This document shows, one piece after another, positions 63,894 through 64,000 of a stretch of 64,000 nt of DNA (position 1 is its first letter; each line of letters opens with the position of its first letter). This DNA comes from DMER01 sp003451645 (GTDB lineage Bacteria > Pseudomonadota > Alphaproteobacteria > Micropepsales > Micropepsaceae). The stretch spans positions 30,661 through 94,660 of the forward strand of contig DALYLR010000010.1 of assembly GCA_031976175.1 (NCBI GenBank), given 5' to 3'. The notes under the pieces were generated by a model. It searched no databases, was not told where the DNA came from, and worked only from the letters and a program-made list of their open reading frames with translations. A program made the translations under genes and the position numbers.

Positions 63894-64000
63894 GAATCGG
63901 ATGACTGACGATAGAGGACGGACGACGGATTGAAAGGATGGTGTCGACGAACTTTTTTCTGTCTTCTGTACTCTGTCCTCAGTCTTCTGTCCTAAGCAGT
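63894..64000. other. Low-complexity region at window end
   Basis: No gene is seen. On the minus strand the last 60 bases are a purine-rich tract of imperfect words such as GAGGACAGAG, GTACAGAAGACAG and GAAAAAAG, similar in style to the tract at 63537-63590. Confidence 0.5.

Overview
The window is a chromosomal segment of an alphaproteobacterium, fairly GC-rich and almost entirely coding. The assignment rests on gene order and on several features: an lpxI-type lipid A pathway, RNase J, an mce/DUF1467 pair, a short-type ProRS, and LexA operators of the direct-repeat form GTTC-N7-GTTC. Trp, lipid A, Bam, dnaE, lol and nuo blocks stand in an order shared by Caulobacterales and Rhizobiales relatives. 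I cannot narrow the order or genus. A 10-N scaffold gap sits at 14058-14067.

Layout. (1) 1-332: start of tpiA on the minus strand, cut by the window edge, diverging from a plus-strand cluster ppiD-trpE-trpG-trpD-trpC-moaC-moeA. Next comes lexA with its own LexA box, overlapping comEC tail to tail. (2) gltX and gltA follow, then the gap with a doubtful small ORF. (3) 14313-29528: a minus-strand run read as rpsB-tsf-pyrH-frr-uppS-cdsA-dxr-rseP-bamA-skp-lpxD-fabZ-lpxA-lpxI-lpxB. It couples translation factors, isoprenoid and phospholipid precursors, outer-membrane assembly and lipid A synthesis. A good sigma70-type promoter and a long leader lie before rpsB. (4) A plus-strand aminotransferase, then minus-strand proS-lolC/E-lolD, a LexA-boxed 33-codon membrane microprotein, and dnaE. 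(5) 38311-43583: a more variable stretch with an EamA transporter, an exported NlpC/P60-like protein, DUF1467, mce and an autotransporter, interrupting an otherwise conserved order. (6) 43758-61878: one long minus-strand unit nuoA-B-C-D-(SnoaL-like)-E-F-G-H-I-J-K-L-M-N-birA-coaX-rnj, encoding the 14-subunit complex I plus a biotin ligase, pantothenate kinase and RNase J. (7) 61879-64000: tRNA-Asp with tandem duplicates of its 3' end, an exported SRPBCC protein, a GNAT acetyltransferase, REP-like palindromes and an initiator tRNA-Met.

The most interesting item is the microprotein at 34530-34631. It sits under a promoter with a -35 of TTGACA whose spacer and -10 carry a perfect LexA box, directly upstream of dnaE. 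Its size, hydrophobicity, SOS control and position resemble SidA, the SOS-induced division inhibitor of Caulobacter. Other items worth checking are a SnoaL-like gene inside the nuo operon, the tRNA-Asp tail repeats, palindromic elements at proS, and a ComEC without a recognisable metallo-beta-lactamase motif.
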